A DNA stretch of 64,000 bases from Chthonomonas sp. (GTDB lineage: Bacteria; Armatimonadota; Fimbriimonadia; Fimbriimonadales; Fimbriimonadaceae), in the NCBI GenBank assembly GCA_016788585.1, contig JAEURP010000009.1, positions 186,001 to 250,000 of the forward strand. The letters are read 5' to 3'. Every line of letters begins with the position of its first letter. The first letter of the stretch is position 1. The notes under the pieces were generated by a model. That model was not told the origin of the DNA and searched no databases. It saw only the letters and a list, made by a program, of their open reading frames with translations. Shown in pieces: positions 43,404-51,417 of this stretch. The position numbers were made by a program, and so were the translations under genes.

Positions 43404-44792
43404 ATGGCCAAAAAGAAATTCAGCAGCGTTGTCGGGATTGATATTGGTAGCCAAAACATTAAGGTTGCCGAGATAGCCAGTCGCGGACGTGAGTATGTTA
43501 TCAATGCCCTCGGCATGGCCCCGACTCCCGATGGCCTTGTCGACCAGAACGGCGTTTACGATACCGATACGATCGGCGCAGTCGTCAAGGACATCTGTGC
43601 GAAGTCGGGTGTATCGGTGAACAATGCCGTAGTCTCCATATCGGGGCAAGCCGCAATTTTGGTTCGAACGCTTGAAGTTCCGAAGATGAATCCAGCTGAG
43701 CTGAAGCAGCACATGGAATGGGAGATTAGCCGGAACCAGCCATTTGCTGAGCTCACCGTGCAAAGCGACTATGCAGCATTTGACCCTACCGACCCGAACG
43801 CCCAGAACATGGACGTTGTGATGGCCATTGCCGCGCAATCCGCGATCGACACCATCATGGGGATCGGCAAGAAGAGTGGAAAGCAAGTCGTTGCCATCGA
43901 CGTCGAGCCACTGGCGGTTGCCAGAGCTCTTGCAACCGAATACGGCGATCTAAGCAACGAAACAGTTTGCGTCATTGATATTGGGCACAAGTCGACTTCG
44001 ATAAACGTTTACAAGAACGGTCAATTGCTGTTGCCGCGCCAAGTGCCTACGGGCGGCGAGGCCGTGACGCAAGCAATCGCAGGCGCCCTCAATGTTTCGG
44101 TTGAAGAGGCGGAGTCGATTAAGCTCAGTGAAGGCGAGATTCCAGCCAGCGCGGGAGCAGATTCCTTTGCCGGTTCATCCAATCCTTTCATGGGCGGTGA
44201 AACACAAGAATTCCAACCCTACAATCCGTTTGCAGAAGAGGAGCCCGCTGCTCCGGCACCTGAGCCAGATTTTGCCGCTCCGGGAGCCAATGAGCCTGAG
44301 AATCCATTCTCAGTACCTGCTGATGCTTCTGCTGCCAGCGATGATCCGTATGCGGCAGCTCCGACTTTTTCGCCATTCGAAGCTTCTGCGCCAACCCCAG
44401 GCGCCTTCGACGAGAATGGGATGCCAATTGATCCAGCTGAGGCAGCACCGGCTGCGGTGCCGATTCCTGCGCCGGCAGCCGACGTGCCCACAAATCGCGT
44501 CTATGTCGCAATGGCTCGCGAAATCGATGAGTTCGTTGCCGAAGTCCGCCGCTCGATCGATTATTTCCGCAGTAAGGGAGGGGACGTGGACCGAGTGCTA
44601 TTAGCCGGCGGCGGCTCCAAGCTGAAAGGGCTCGATTCCTTCATTGGTCGCGTGCTGGGGGTCCCGTGTGAGACCTTAGATCCGACCAAGCTGGCCCTGA
44701 CCGGGAAGCGACTCGATATGACGATGGTGGAAGCTCATCGTCCCGACTTCTTGATCGCCATTGGAAACGGCCTTCACATTGCCTTCGATTAG
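43404..44792 (+). CDS. pilM: Type IV pilus assembly protein PilM, with long insertion
   Basis: PilM is an actin-like cytoplasmic ATP-binding protein that docks to the PilN N-terminus. Residues 1-246 hold the phosphate-binding motif VVGIDIGSQNIKVAE, a second one in CVIDIGHKSTSINVY (189-203), and the 370-462 part has VDRVLLAGGGSKLKGL. Between them lies an Ala/Pro/Glu-rich, probably disordered insertion (about 247-363) with three NPF motifs (260-262, 274-276, 300-302). Usual PilM is about 350 residues, so the insertion accounts for the excess. ATG 43404 is used; a GTG at 43377 would precede the promoter's likely start site. Confidence 0.92.
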   Translation: MAKKKFSSVVGIDIGSQNIKVAEIASRGREYVINALGMAPTPDGLVDQNGVYDTDTIGAVVKDICAKSGVSVNNAVVSISGQAAILVRTLEVPKMNPAELKQHMEWEISRNQPFAELTVQSDYAAFDPTDPNAQNMDVVMAIAAQSAIDTIMGIGKKSGKQVVAIDVEPLAVARALATEYGDLSNETVCVIDIGHKSTSINVYKNGQLLLPRQVPTGGEAVTQAIAGALNVSVEEAESIKLSEGEIPASAGADSFAGSSNPFMGGETQEFQPYNPFAEEEPAAPAPEPDFAAPGANEPENPFSVPADASAASDDPYAAAPTFSPFEASAPTPGAFDENGMPIDPAEAAPAAVPIPAPAADVPTNRVYVAMAREIDEFVAEVRRSIDYFRSKGGDVDRVLLAGGGSKLKGLDSFIGRVLGVPCETLDPTKLALTGKRLDMTMVEAHRPDFLIAIGNGLHIAFD

Positions 44793-44802
44793 GACCGGTT
44801 GA

Positions 44803-45753
44803 ATGAAACTTAACCTCGTACCAGCAACCGCAAAGAAGGGCGCCGCCATGAAAACCATGGTGGTCCTTTCGATCGCCACAGTTCTTCTCTCCGGGTTAGC
44901 GACGGCCTTCATGGCTTACCAGTCGAGCGCCATGCTTGCACAAGCCAAGGAGGACGCCGAGGCGGCCCGTCCGAACGCTGTGGCTGCCGTGGCTTATGCC
45001 AAGCGCGCCAACGAAGTTCTTGAGAAGTCTCGCGGCGTGACCACCAATTTGACCTTGGCTCAGGAAATGAGCGCGCACAATAGCAAGTACACACGCTTCT
45101 ATACGAAGGTGCTGCCTTACGTTCCCGCGTTTTTCCGTGTCACCAGTATCAGCATCGACCCAATTGATGCGAATTCTTGCCGTCTGAATATGACTGGCGT
45201 GCTACAAACCGCTCAGCAGTATGCTGACCTTTCGCTCGCATTGCTTCGTATCCCGGGTGCTCAAGCCATCTCTCGTGCTGGCTTTGTCACTCAGTGGGAT
45301 GATGTTCCGGCTCTAACGGCTGAAGATCAACGCGGTCTCATGGTCCGGCAAGGTCAGATCGCACTGCCAGAAGATCCGGTAGCAAGAATGGAGGCGGTCT
45401 CTGCATGGGGAACCGAACAAACAACTGGATTTGCAAATGTCGGCAACTTTGGTTCGGCAACGGAATCGGCCAGAGGAGCAATGACTCGTTGGTCGAATAT
45501 TGGCGTCAGCGTGCTGCTGGCTGCACCAGGTGCGGCCCCTGCCCAGGCGCCGGGCCAGCCGGCTGCTCCGGCGGCCGCCGGTGGACCATTGCCGCCAGGT
45601 TGGAGCTTCGACTTCTTGACACCAAACCCGACCGATACACTTAACGGTGCGGCTCAATTTAACGTGCCTGGGGCGGCCCCAGCAGGTGGCGCAGCTCCGG
45701 CGCCCGCTGCAACGCCGGAGCCACGAAGCCAAGATGGCCTGGAGGGAAGATGA
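44803..45753 (+). CDS. pilN: Type IV pilus alignment protein PilN
   Basis: The 316-residue protein has the PilN signature MKLNLVPA at its start (the motif that binds PilM), a single membrane helix (about 17-38), a coiled-coil-prone segment (45-75) and a ferredoxin-like periplasmic domain (about 105-165). The last 80 residues are Ala/Pro/Gly-rich, longer than in classical PilN of about 200 residues. It begins 10 bp after pilM and overlaps the next gene by ATGA. It would span the inner membrane and pair with the PilO-like protein. Confidence 0.88.
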   Translation: MKLNLVPATAKKGAAMKTMVVLSIATVLLSGLATAFMAYQSSAMLAQAKEDAEAARPNAVAAVAYAKRANEVLEKSRGVTTNLTLAQEMSAHNSKYTRFYTKVLPYVPAFFRVTSISIDPIDANSCRLNMTGVLQTAQQYADLSLALLRIPGAQAISRAGFVTQWDDVPALTAEDQRGLMVRQGQIALPEDPVARMEAVSAWGTEQTTGFANVGNFGSATESARGAMTRWSNIGVSVLLAAPGAAPAQAPGQPAAPAAAGGPLPPGWSFDFLTPNPTDTLNGAAQFNVPGAAPAGGAAPAPAATPEPRSQDGLEGR

Positions 45754-46586
45754 AGCTTTCGCCACTCACAATATTCTTCTTTGCAATTTCGATTAGTGCG
45801 GTTATTCTGTGCTTAGGCTATTTCCAGCACTGGGCTCCCAAAACGGCTGAGGCTGCGAACTTCAAGGCGCTCCAAGAGCAACTTGAAACTATTGGCGCTC
45901 AACTTCCAAAGCAGAAGAAGAACGTCGATGACGCCACCCAACTTCGAAATGAAGCGGCCGCGCAATGGCAGAGCATCGTGTTGCGAAAGACGCCACCGTC
46001 TAGCGTTGAGCAGGGCGGTATCAACTTGGGAGTCAATCGCTTCCACTTGATCAATGACGCCGTACGCTTTAGAAACAATATCCAAATGGATGTGAATCGG
46101 CAGCTCAAGGTTGGAGGCGTAAGAGTTCTTTCCGGCGTCCGCGTCCCTCCGTTTCCAGATAATTCACTCACAATCATAGAAGAAGGCTTCAACTATCCAA
46201 GGCTTGGCTTCCCAGCGCGGGTTTATGACTTCGGAACCATTCGAGTTGAGGGGAGTATGGAGCAGATTCGGCGCAATGTTGAGTCTTGGAGCAATATGCC
46301 GAACTATCTGGCAGTCGTTGATGGACTAAGAATAGACGGTACTCCGCCGAAACTTATTGGTAGTTACAATTTAAGTCTCGTTATGTACATTCGCGCCAAG
46401 GATATTTATCCACCGGTTCCGGAGGTTCCTGGAGCCGAAGCACCTGCTGGCGGATCGGGCCCGATCGGTGGTATTGGTGGTGGTGGTGGTGGAGGAGGCG
46501 GCGGCCTCAACCCAACTGCTCCTGCTGGCGGTGGCGGCGGTGGCGGCGGCGAACAGCGAATGCAACGGGTGCAAATGCCACAGTGA
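45750..46586 (+). CDS. pilO: PilO-like alignment protein with polyglycine tail
   Basis: A 278-residue protein with an N-terminal membrane helix (about 6-24), a coiled-coil-like stretch (33-65) and a periplasmic domain (about 100-215), the layout of PilO. The sequence is divergent, so the name rests largely on position between PilN and a PilP-like lipoprotein. The last 50 residues are dominated by two polyglycine runs of ten and eight residues, absent from ordinary PilO. GAGGGAAG stands before the ATG as ribosome binding site. It overlaps the next gene by GTGA. Confidence 0.78.
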   Translation: MKLSPLTIFFFAISISAVILCLGYFQHWAPKTAEAANFKALQEQLETIGAQLPKQKKNVDDATQLRNEAAAQWQSIVLRKTPPSSVEQGGINLGVNRFHLINDAVRFRNNIQMDVNRQLKVGGVRVLSGVRVPPFPDNSLTIIEEGFNYPRLGFPARVYDFGTIRVEGSMEQIRRNVESWSNMPNYLAVVDGLRIDGTPPKLIGSYNLSLVMYIRAKDIYPPVPEVPGAEAPAGGSGPIGGIGGGGGGGGGGLNPTAPAGGGGGGGGEQRMQRVQMPQ

Positions 46587-47266
46587 GCGTGATTCAAATG
46601 AGATACTTTTTAACTCTGATTGCCGCCCTCATTGGATTGACCATGATTGGTTGCGGCGGCGGCGAGCCAACAGTGATGGCTGACGTGCCACCGCCTGTAT
46701 TGCCGCCGATCGAGGACGTGTATGCGGATGCTGGCGTGCCGGTGACCATGGTCGCAGACCCGACTTTCGATCGCACCAAGAATCTGGCAGCGACGCGCAC
46801 TTTTGGGCGACGGTCCGACCCATTCAGCCTGCTCGCTGTCGAGCGAACGTTCGAATCACGTCAGCAAGCCGAGCGAGCTCGAATGGAGTACGGCGGCTGG
46901 TTTGCTCCGGAATTTGACTGGGATAGCGTAGGAATCTCCGGAACAGCGCAACCCCAACTCGTTGTTGAGCCGCAACCGTATCGCAGACTGTCGGGCATCT
47001 TGTTGGGCAATGGCGTGGCCGCTCTGATCGAGTGGGAAGATGGCCGAGTTTTCGAGATTACGCCGGGCTCTCAGATTCCAGGAACTGACTGGGTTGTCAT
47101 TTCTATCGATTCTGAGCGGGCAATCCTCCGCAGAAGCGGCAATCGGCTCCCAAAGGAAATCATCGTCCGACTGGGCCCGCGAGGGTCTGAATTCGGCGGT
47201 GGCGGCGGTGGCGGTGGTGGCGGTGGTCAAGGTGGTGGCCCCGAGCTACAGCGACCCCAAATGTGA
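46583..47266 (+). CDS. pilP: PilP-like lipoprotein with polyglycine tail
   Basis: A 227-residue predicted lipoprotein: a hydrophobic leader ending in the lipobox MIGC places the lipidated cysteine near position 24. The region 115-200 (YRRLSGILLGNGVAALIEW then TDWVVISIDSERAILRR) has the beta-sandwich pattern of PilP/GspC homology domains, which link PilNO to the secretin. The C-terminus has an eleven-residue glycine run, unlike usual PilP. GTG 46583 overlaps the previous stop; ATG 46598 is an alternative start. Overall similarity is weak, but order and lipobox support PilP. Confidence 0.78.
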   Translation: MSVIQMRYFLTLIAALIGLTMIGCGGGEPTVMADVPPPVLPPIEDVYADAGVPVTMVADPTFDRTKNLAATRTFGRRSDPFSLLAVERTFESRQQAERARMEYGGWFAPEFDWDSVGISGTAQPQLVVEPQPYRRLSGILLGNGVAALIEWEDGRVFEITPGSQIPGTDWVVISIDSERAILRRSGNRLPKEIIVRLGPRGSEFGGGGGGGGGGGQGGGPELQRPQM

Positions 47267-47323
47267 GATTCTGGTAACGTACCTATAGCCATAGACTTCC
47301 AATAGAATGAGGAACAAACTCTG

Positions 47324-47992
47324 ATGAAACTCAAACTTGCTACACTGGCGCTCCCAGCGCTTATGACCGTGATGATGGCGGCTCCATTGCCAGCCATGGC
47401 GCAGGAGGATCCGCGTGAGCGAATCGTCCAGAGCCTAGAACTCGATCAAGCCGACATCCGTGACGCACTCAAGCTCCTATTCCGAATGGTTCAGGCGAAC
47501 TATTCCGTGAATCCCGATGTGCAGGGTACCGTTACGATCAGCTTGCAGAACGTTCCGTTTGAAACGGCTCTGCGCGCGGTTTTGAATCAGGTCGATGCGA
47601 CTTGGCGCGTTGAAGGCGGCATCTACAACATTATCAAGAAGCCTTCGGAAGTACCGATTGCACCCGGTGTCGATCCGACCCTGGGTGGTGGCACCGCTCC
47701 TCAGCAGAATAATGTCCCACGACGCATTAAGTTGCGTTCTGCTGATCCATACCTAATTCTTCTTCTCATCTCGCAATCGTCTCCATCGGCAGACGTCTTT
47801 TTGCAGCCTGAAATGAGCACTCAACCAAGCGGTGGTAATACCGGCGGCATGGGTGGCGGCGGCAATGGTGGTTTTGGCGGCGGCTTCGGTGGTGGAACCG
47901 GCGGCTTGGGCGGCGGCTTCGGCGGCGGCATGGGCGGCGGCGGAAGCTTCGGCGGCGGCGGCAGCTTTGGTGGTGGCCGCGGCGGACGGTAA
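47324..47992 (+). CDS. Stand-alone secretin N-terminal (STN) domain protein
   Basis: The 222-residue exported protein (signal peptide cleaved near MAQ, residue 27) contains an STN/secretin N0-like domain (about 35-105) with LELDQADIRDALKLLFRMV and TVTISLQNVPFETALRAVL, the form seen at the start of PilQ. It then ends in a Gly/Phe/Ser-rich low-complexity tail (about 165-222) with no secretin barrel. It lies immediately before the secretin gene, which has its own N0 domain. It may be a periplasmic secretin-associated partner, or the remnant of a duplicated secretin. Confidence 0.8.
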   Translation: MKLKLATLALPALMTVMMAAPLPAMAQEDPRERIVQSLELDQADIRDALKLLFRMVQANYSVNPDVQGTVTISLQNVPFETALRAVLNQVDATWRVEGGIYNIIKKPSEVPIAPGVDPTLGGGTAPQQNNVPRRIKLRSADPYLILLLISQSSPSADVFLQPEMSTQPSGGNTGGMGGGGNGGFGGGFGGGTGGLGGGFGGGMGGGGSFGGGGSFGGGRGGR

Positions 47993-48031
47993 GCGTTCGC
48001 AAAAAGTGGGGGAAGGGATTACTTAGATCAA

Positions 48032-49630
48032 ATGATGAAGATGTGGACTCGACAATTGAAGATGAGCCTGTTGGCTAGCTTAGCGGTAGGGATGGTAGCA
48101 CTGTCCCCAATCGCGAGCGCCCAAGGCTCTATGACGCTGGACCTTGACCTCAAAGATGCCGGTTTGGTGAGTGCTGTTCAGGCACTCACCAACCGCACTG
48201 GGTTGCAGTTCGTGATCGTGGATGAAGAAGCCAAATTCCGCCCGATTACACTCGCCCTGAGGCGAGCGTCGGCAGAGGAGGCCATTCAGTTTATGGTCGA
48301 AGCAGCCGGTGGCTGGGTCGAGCGAAACGAAGCTGGCGTCTACATCATCCGAGCAGGCAAGCCGCAGGGCAAGCCCGCAACCGGAGGAGCAACGACTCCA
48401 AAGGCCCCGGTGGAACTCCGAAAGATTCGTCTCTTGAAGGGCGACCCACATGTCGTGTTCCAGCAGATTCTCAGCACTTGGACCCCTGATCCGTACGCTG
48501 CGATTAATGACGCAAACCACGTCCGAAATCTGACGTCGTACAAGCCTTATCAAACGGGCACGATCAATGCGGTTACGAGCGATGGCGTTATCCCGATCAA
48601 GGGAAGCGACATTGAACAGAATAAGCCCCTCCCGGAGAGCAGTAATGACATCACGCTTCCTGGCGAAACTGCAACCCAGCTTGGCGGTGGCGGATTCCCC
48701 GGCGCCGGTAACCAAACAGGCGGGCAGCCTGGTGGTCAGACTGGCGGTCAAGGTGGTCAGGGTGGCATTGCGATTACACCTGGCCAAGGTCTAGTTCCCG
48801 ACGGAATCGAGTACCTCTCGTACGATCCGACCGATAACTCGATTATTGTTCGCGGTACGGATGAGGCCATTCGCCAGCTCCAATCGGCAATTGCTCTGTT
48901 CGACATTGCTCCCAAGCAAGTCGAAATTAAAGTCGAGTTCATCACGACCAGCCAGAGCATTTCGCGAACCTTTGGTATCGACTGGACATTCTCGCGAGGC
49001 GCCGTCTTCGCGGGTAACAACCCTGGTGCATTCGCTCGAACTGGTGATCCGATCTTCGTGAACTACAGCACGGGCAACCTAGTGACTCGTTTGCGCACGC
49101 AGCTAATCGAAGGTGAAGGAAAGGTTGTTTCGGCTCCGCTAGTGCGAACCTTCAATAACCAAAACGGTTTCATCGCTCAGAATACGACAACGACGATCTT
49201 TGTGCCTAACCAGACAGTTACCCAAGGCGTTATCACGACGACCTTCAACCCGGTTCCGCTGACGATCAATACGTTCCTCTCGGTGCGGCCTCGTATCAAC
49301 AACGATGGCTACATAACGATGACCCTCACGCCTCAGGTGCAGCAATTTGGTCAGATCCGAACGCCCCCAGGTGGTGGTCAGGCGATTCCCGACCAACTCA
49401 GCTCGTCGATCAACATCGCTACGCGCGTGAAGGATGGAGAGACCATCTTGATCGCTGGCTTCAACACGAAGCAAGACAATACGAGCGTCACGCGATTCCC
49501 GATCCTGAGCGACCTGCCAATCATCGGTAGCCTTTTCCGATCGACATCGCAGAACCGAAACGATAGCGAACTCCTGATCTTCGTGACTCCACGAATCATT
49601 CAGGAAGATGATGATTCGTTCGCTCCCTAA
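48032..49630 (+). CDS. pilQ: Type IV pilus secretin
   Basis: The 532-residue protein forms the outer-membrane pore through which pili pass. It has a signal peptide (near IASAQ, residue 31), an N0/STN domain (about 35-110), an NolW/N1-like region (about 130-290) broken by a Gly/Gln-rich insertion (about 222-248), and a C-terminal secretin domain (about 300-525) with VEIKVEFITTSQSIS, VKDGETILIAGF and the signature LSDLPIIGSLFRS. It is at the short end for PilQ and lacks AMIN domains. It closes the pilM-Q block, upstream of aroK. Confidence 0.93.
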   Translation: MMKMWTRQLKMSLLASLAVGMVALSPIASAQGSMTLDLDLKDAGLVSAVQALTNRTGLQFVIVDEEAKFRPITLALRRASAEEAIQFMVEAAGGWVERNEAGVYIIRAGKPQGKPATGGATTPKAPVELRKIRLLKGDPHVVFQQILSTWTPDPYAAINDANHVRNLTSYKPYQTGTINAVTSDGVIPIKGSDIEQNKPLPESSNDITLPGETATQLGGGGFPGAGNQTGGQPGGQTGGQGGQGGIAITPGQGLVPDGIEYLSYDPTDNSIIVRGTDEAIRQLQSAIALFDIAPKQVEIKVEFITTSQSISRTFGIDWTFSRGAVFAGNNPGAFARTGDPIFVNYSTGNLVTRLRTQLIEGEGKVVSAPLVRTFNNQNGFIAQNTTTTIFVPNQTVTQGVITTTFNPVPLTINTFLSVRPRINNDGYITMTLTPQVQQFGQIRTPPGGGQAIPDQLSSSINIATRVKDGETILIAGFNTKQDNTSVTRFPILSDLPIIGSLFRSTSQNRNDSELLIFVTPRIIQEDDDSFAP

Positions 49631-49653
49631 GGTTAGCGGAGGCGTATTCCAGT

Positions 49654-49678
49654 GTGGCCGGGCGGTAAGCTCGGCCAC
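49654..49678 (+). other. Stem-loop between secretin and aroK
   Basis: GTGGCCGGGC can pair with GCTCGGCCAC around GGTAA, a 10-bp stem containing one G-U pair. The ATG of aroK lies only 8 nt beyond, with no U-tract and no ribosome binding site, so this is more likely a translational control or attenuation element than a simple terminator. Confidence 0.4.
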
Positions 49679-49686
49679 AACGCTTT

Positions 49687-50193
49687 ATGGATGGAGCTTG
49701 GATACTGCTTGGAATGATGGGTGCGGGCAAATCGACCGTTGGGCGCGCACTTGCTGGGCTTGCGGATGTGCCTTTCCAAGACACCGATAACTTGCTGGAA
49801 ATGCGGTTCGGGCGACGCGTCTCCTCTATCTTCAGCATCTATGGCGAAGAGTCCTTTCGTGGCCACGAAACGAGCATGCTGAAGACGCTTGATCGAAAAC
49901 CCGGCGTCCTCGCCACCGGAGGCGGCATTGTTACGGTTCCGGAGAACTGGACTGAATTCCAGAGGTTGGGCACGACGATCTTCATGGATGTTCCGCCAAA
50001 CCAATTGAAAGAGCGCCTTGCGAAGAGCAAGAAACGCCGACCATTGCTTGAGTACGATGATTGGGAGGCTAGGTTTGATGCCATGTTTGAAGCGCGCCGA
50101 CCCGTTTACTGTCAAGCCGACATTATCTTTGAGATTGACGCCGCTCATCTGGAGGAAGCGGCGGACCGGCTGTATGCGAGGCTCACCTCGTGA
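49687..50193 (+). CDS. aroK: Shikimate kinase
   Basis: A 168-residue shikimate kinase that uses ATP to phosphorylate shikimate in the chorismate pathway. The P-loop is GMMGAGKSTVG (9-19), the substrate region DTDNLLEMRFG (32-42) and GGGIV (77-81) carry the shikimate-binding residues, and KKRRPLLE supplies the lid arginine. The enzyme is cytoplasmic and of usual length. It overlaps aroB by GTGA. The order pilQ-aroK-aroB mirrors that of Gammaproteobacteria. Confidence 0.94.
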   Translation: MDGAWILLGMMGAGKSTVGRALAGLADVPFQDTDNLLEMRFGRRVSSIFSIYGEESFRGHETSMLKTLDRKPGVLATGGGIVTVPENWTEFQRLGTTIFMDVPPNQLKERLAKSKKRRPLLEYDDWEARFDAMFEARRPVYCQADIIFEIDAAHLEEAADRLYARLTS

Positions 50194-51224
50194 AGATTCG
50201 CCACCGCCAAGGTGCATATCCAATCATATTTACGTCATTGGAGGTTGCACGAGATGCCATCCCGAACGACGCCTACGTCGTCACCGACAGCAATCTTGCC
50301 AAGATCTATGTACGTCACTTCCGCCACGACTTGCCAACTCTGGTGGTGCCTGCAGGCGAAAAGAGCAAGTCAGTTCCTCAATACGATCGAATCGTCAATT
50401 GGCTTGCTCGGCACCAGATGCTGCGAAGCCAGCCGCTAGTTGCCTTCGGCGGTGGAATGATTGGCGACCTTGTAGGCTTCGCTGCGAGCACGTACATGCG
50501 AGGCGTGCCCCTTATTCAGATACCGACGACGCTCCTCTCGATGGTCGATTCTAGCGTCGGTGGCAAGGTCGGAGTAGACCTTGAGAGCGGCAAAAACTTG
50601 ATTGGAGCATTCAAAGCGCCTGCGACCGTCTACATCTGTCCAGAGGTTCTTCAGAGCTTGCCAGAACGCGAATTCCGATCAGGCGTCGCCGAAATCCTAA
50701 AGTACGGCTTTGTCATGGATGAGCCCTTGGCCTCGAGCCTTGCTCGGCTGCCGCTCTTGCCGGGAGATGGTCGGTTGCCCGATACCATCAAGACGTGCAT
50801 CGCTCACAAAGCGGCCATCGTGGAGCGAGATGAGTTTGACTTGACTGGGCAACGTGCGATCCTGAACTTCGGCCACACCGTTGGACATGCCATCGAGGCC
50901 CTTCAGGATTACCAGGGCTTGCTCCACGGTGAGGCAATCGCGATTGGTATGGTTGCTGAGGCCCAACTAAGCGAAGACTTGGGCTTTGCACCTCCGCTGA
51001 CCAGAGCTGCTATTGAAGATGCACTTGTATCGCACGGACTGCCAACCCGCATCCCGGAAGAAATTGAAACGCTCGATCTCATTCGCATCATGCAAACTGA
51101 TAAGAAGGCCACAGGAACGGGCCTGGCCTTTAGCCTAGTCGGAAGCATAGGAACGTGTAAACTACAGACTGGCGTTACGATGGACGACGCTCTCCGCTCA
51201 CTCAATGAACTTAGGCGCGATTAG
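50190..51224 (+). CDS. aroB: 3-dehydroquinate synthase
   Basis: The 344-residue enzyme converts DAHP to 3-dehydroquinate, the second step of the shikimate pathway. Typical blocks are AFGGGMIGDLVGFAAS, IPTTLLSMVDSSVGGKVG, REFRSGVAEILKYG and NFGHTVGHAIEA, the last contributing zinc ligands. The GTG start at 50190 overlaps the aroK stop, as in other coupled pairs here. It continues by a 20-bp overlap into a small membrane protein gene. Confidence 0.95.
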   Translation: MKIRHRQGAYPIIFTSLEVARDAIPNDAYVVTDSNLAKIYVRHFRHDLPTLVVPAGEKSKSVPQYDRIVNWLARHQMLRSQPLVAFGGGMIGDLVGFAASTYMRGVPLIQIPTTLLSMVDSSVGGKVGVDLESGKNLIGAFKAPATVYICPEVLQSLPEREFRSGVAEILKYGFVMDEPLASSLARLPLLPGDGRLPDTIKTCIAHKAAIVERDEFDLTGQRAILNFGHTVGHAIEALQDYQGLLHGEAIAIGMVAEAQLSEDLGFAPPLTRAAIEDALVSHGLPTRIPEEIETLDLIRIMQTDKKATGTGLAFSLVGSIGTCKLQTGVTMDDALRSLNELRRD

Positions 51225-51417
51225 ATCCGGTCTTTTTGGCTTTTCGCTAGCCATGTTAGCTATTGGCTATGCCGCAAGCCAATGGTTTTTCTTTAATGGT
51301 CGAGCCAAAGATTATGCCCTGCTCGTCGATGTGCCCTCAGTGAGAATGCTGAGCCTCGTTATCTTGCTTGCGTTTATTGCCTTGGCATTTGTCCCCAACC
51401 AGGAGGAAGCAAAGTGA
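51205..51417 (+). CDS. Small two-helix membrane protein
   Basis: A 70-residue protein with hydrophobic helices at about 9-27 and 48-64 separated by a short loop; both ends carry few charges. ATG 51205 lies inside the end of aroB (20-bp overlap) and the GTG of the pseudokinase overlaps its stop, so it sits inside the operon. No family is recognised. It could be an accessory of the membrane-bound pseudokinase, from position alone. Confidence 0.62.
   Translation: MNLGAIRSGLFGFSLAMLAIGYAASQWFFFNGRAKDYALLVDVPSVRMLSLVILLAFIALAFVPNQEEAK

Noticed and set aside
44092-44604. 170-codon plus-strand frame inside pilM
   Set aside because: An out-of-frame shadow of the Ala/Pro-rich insertion, without start signals or domain.
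48080-48787. 235-codon minus-strand frame
   Set aside because: Antisense to the secretin, whose domains are clear; the frame is open because of codon bias.
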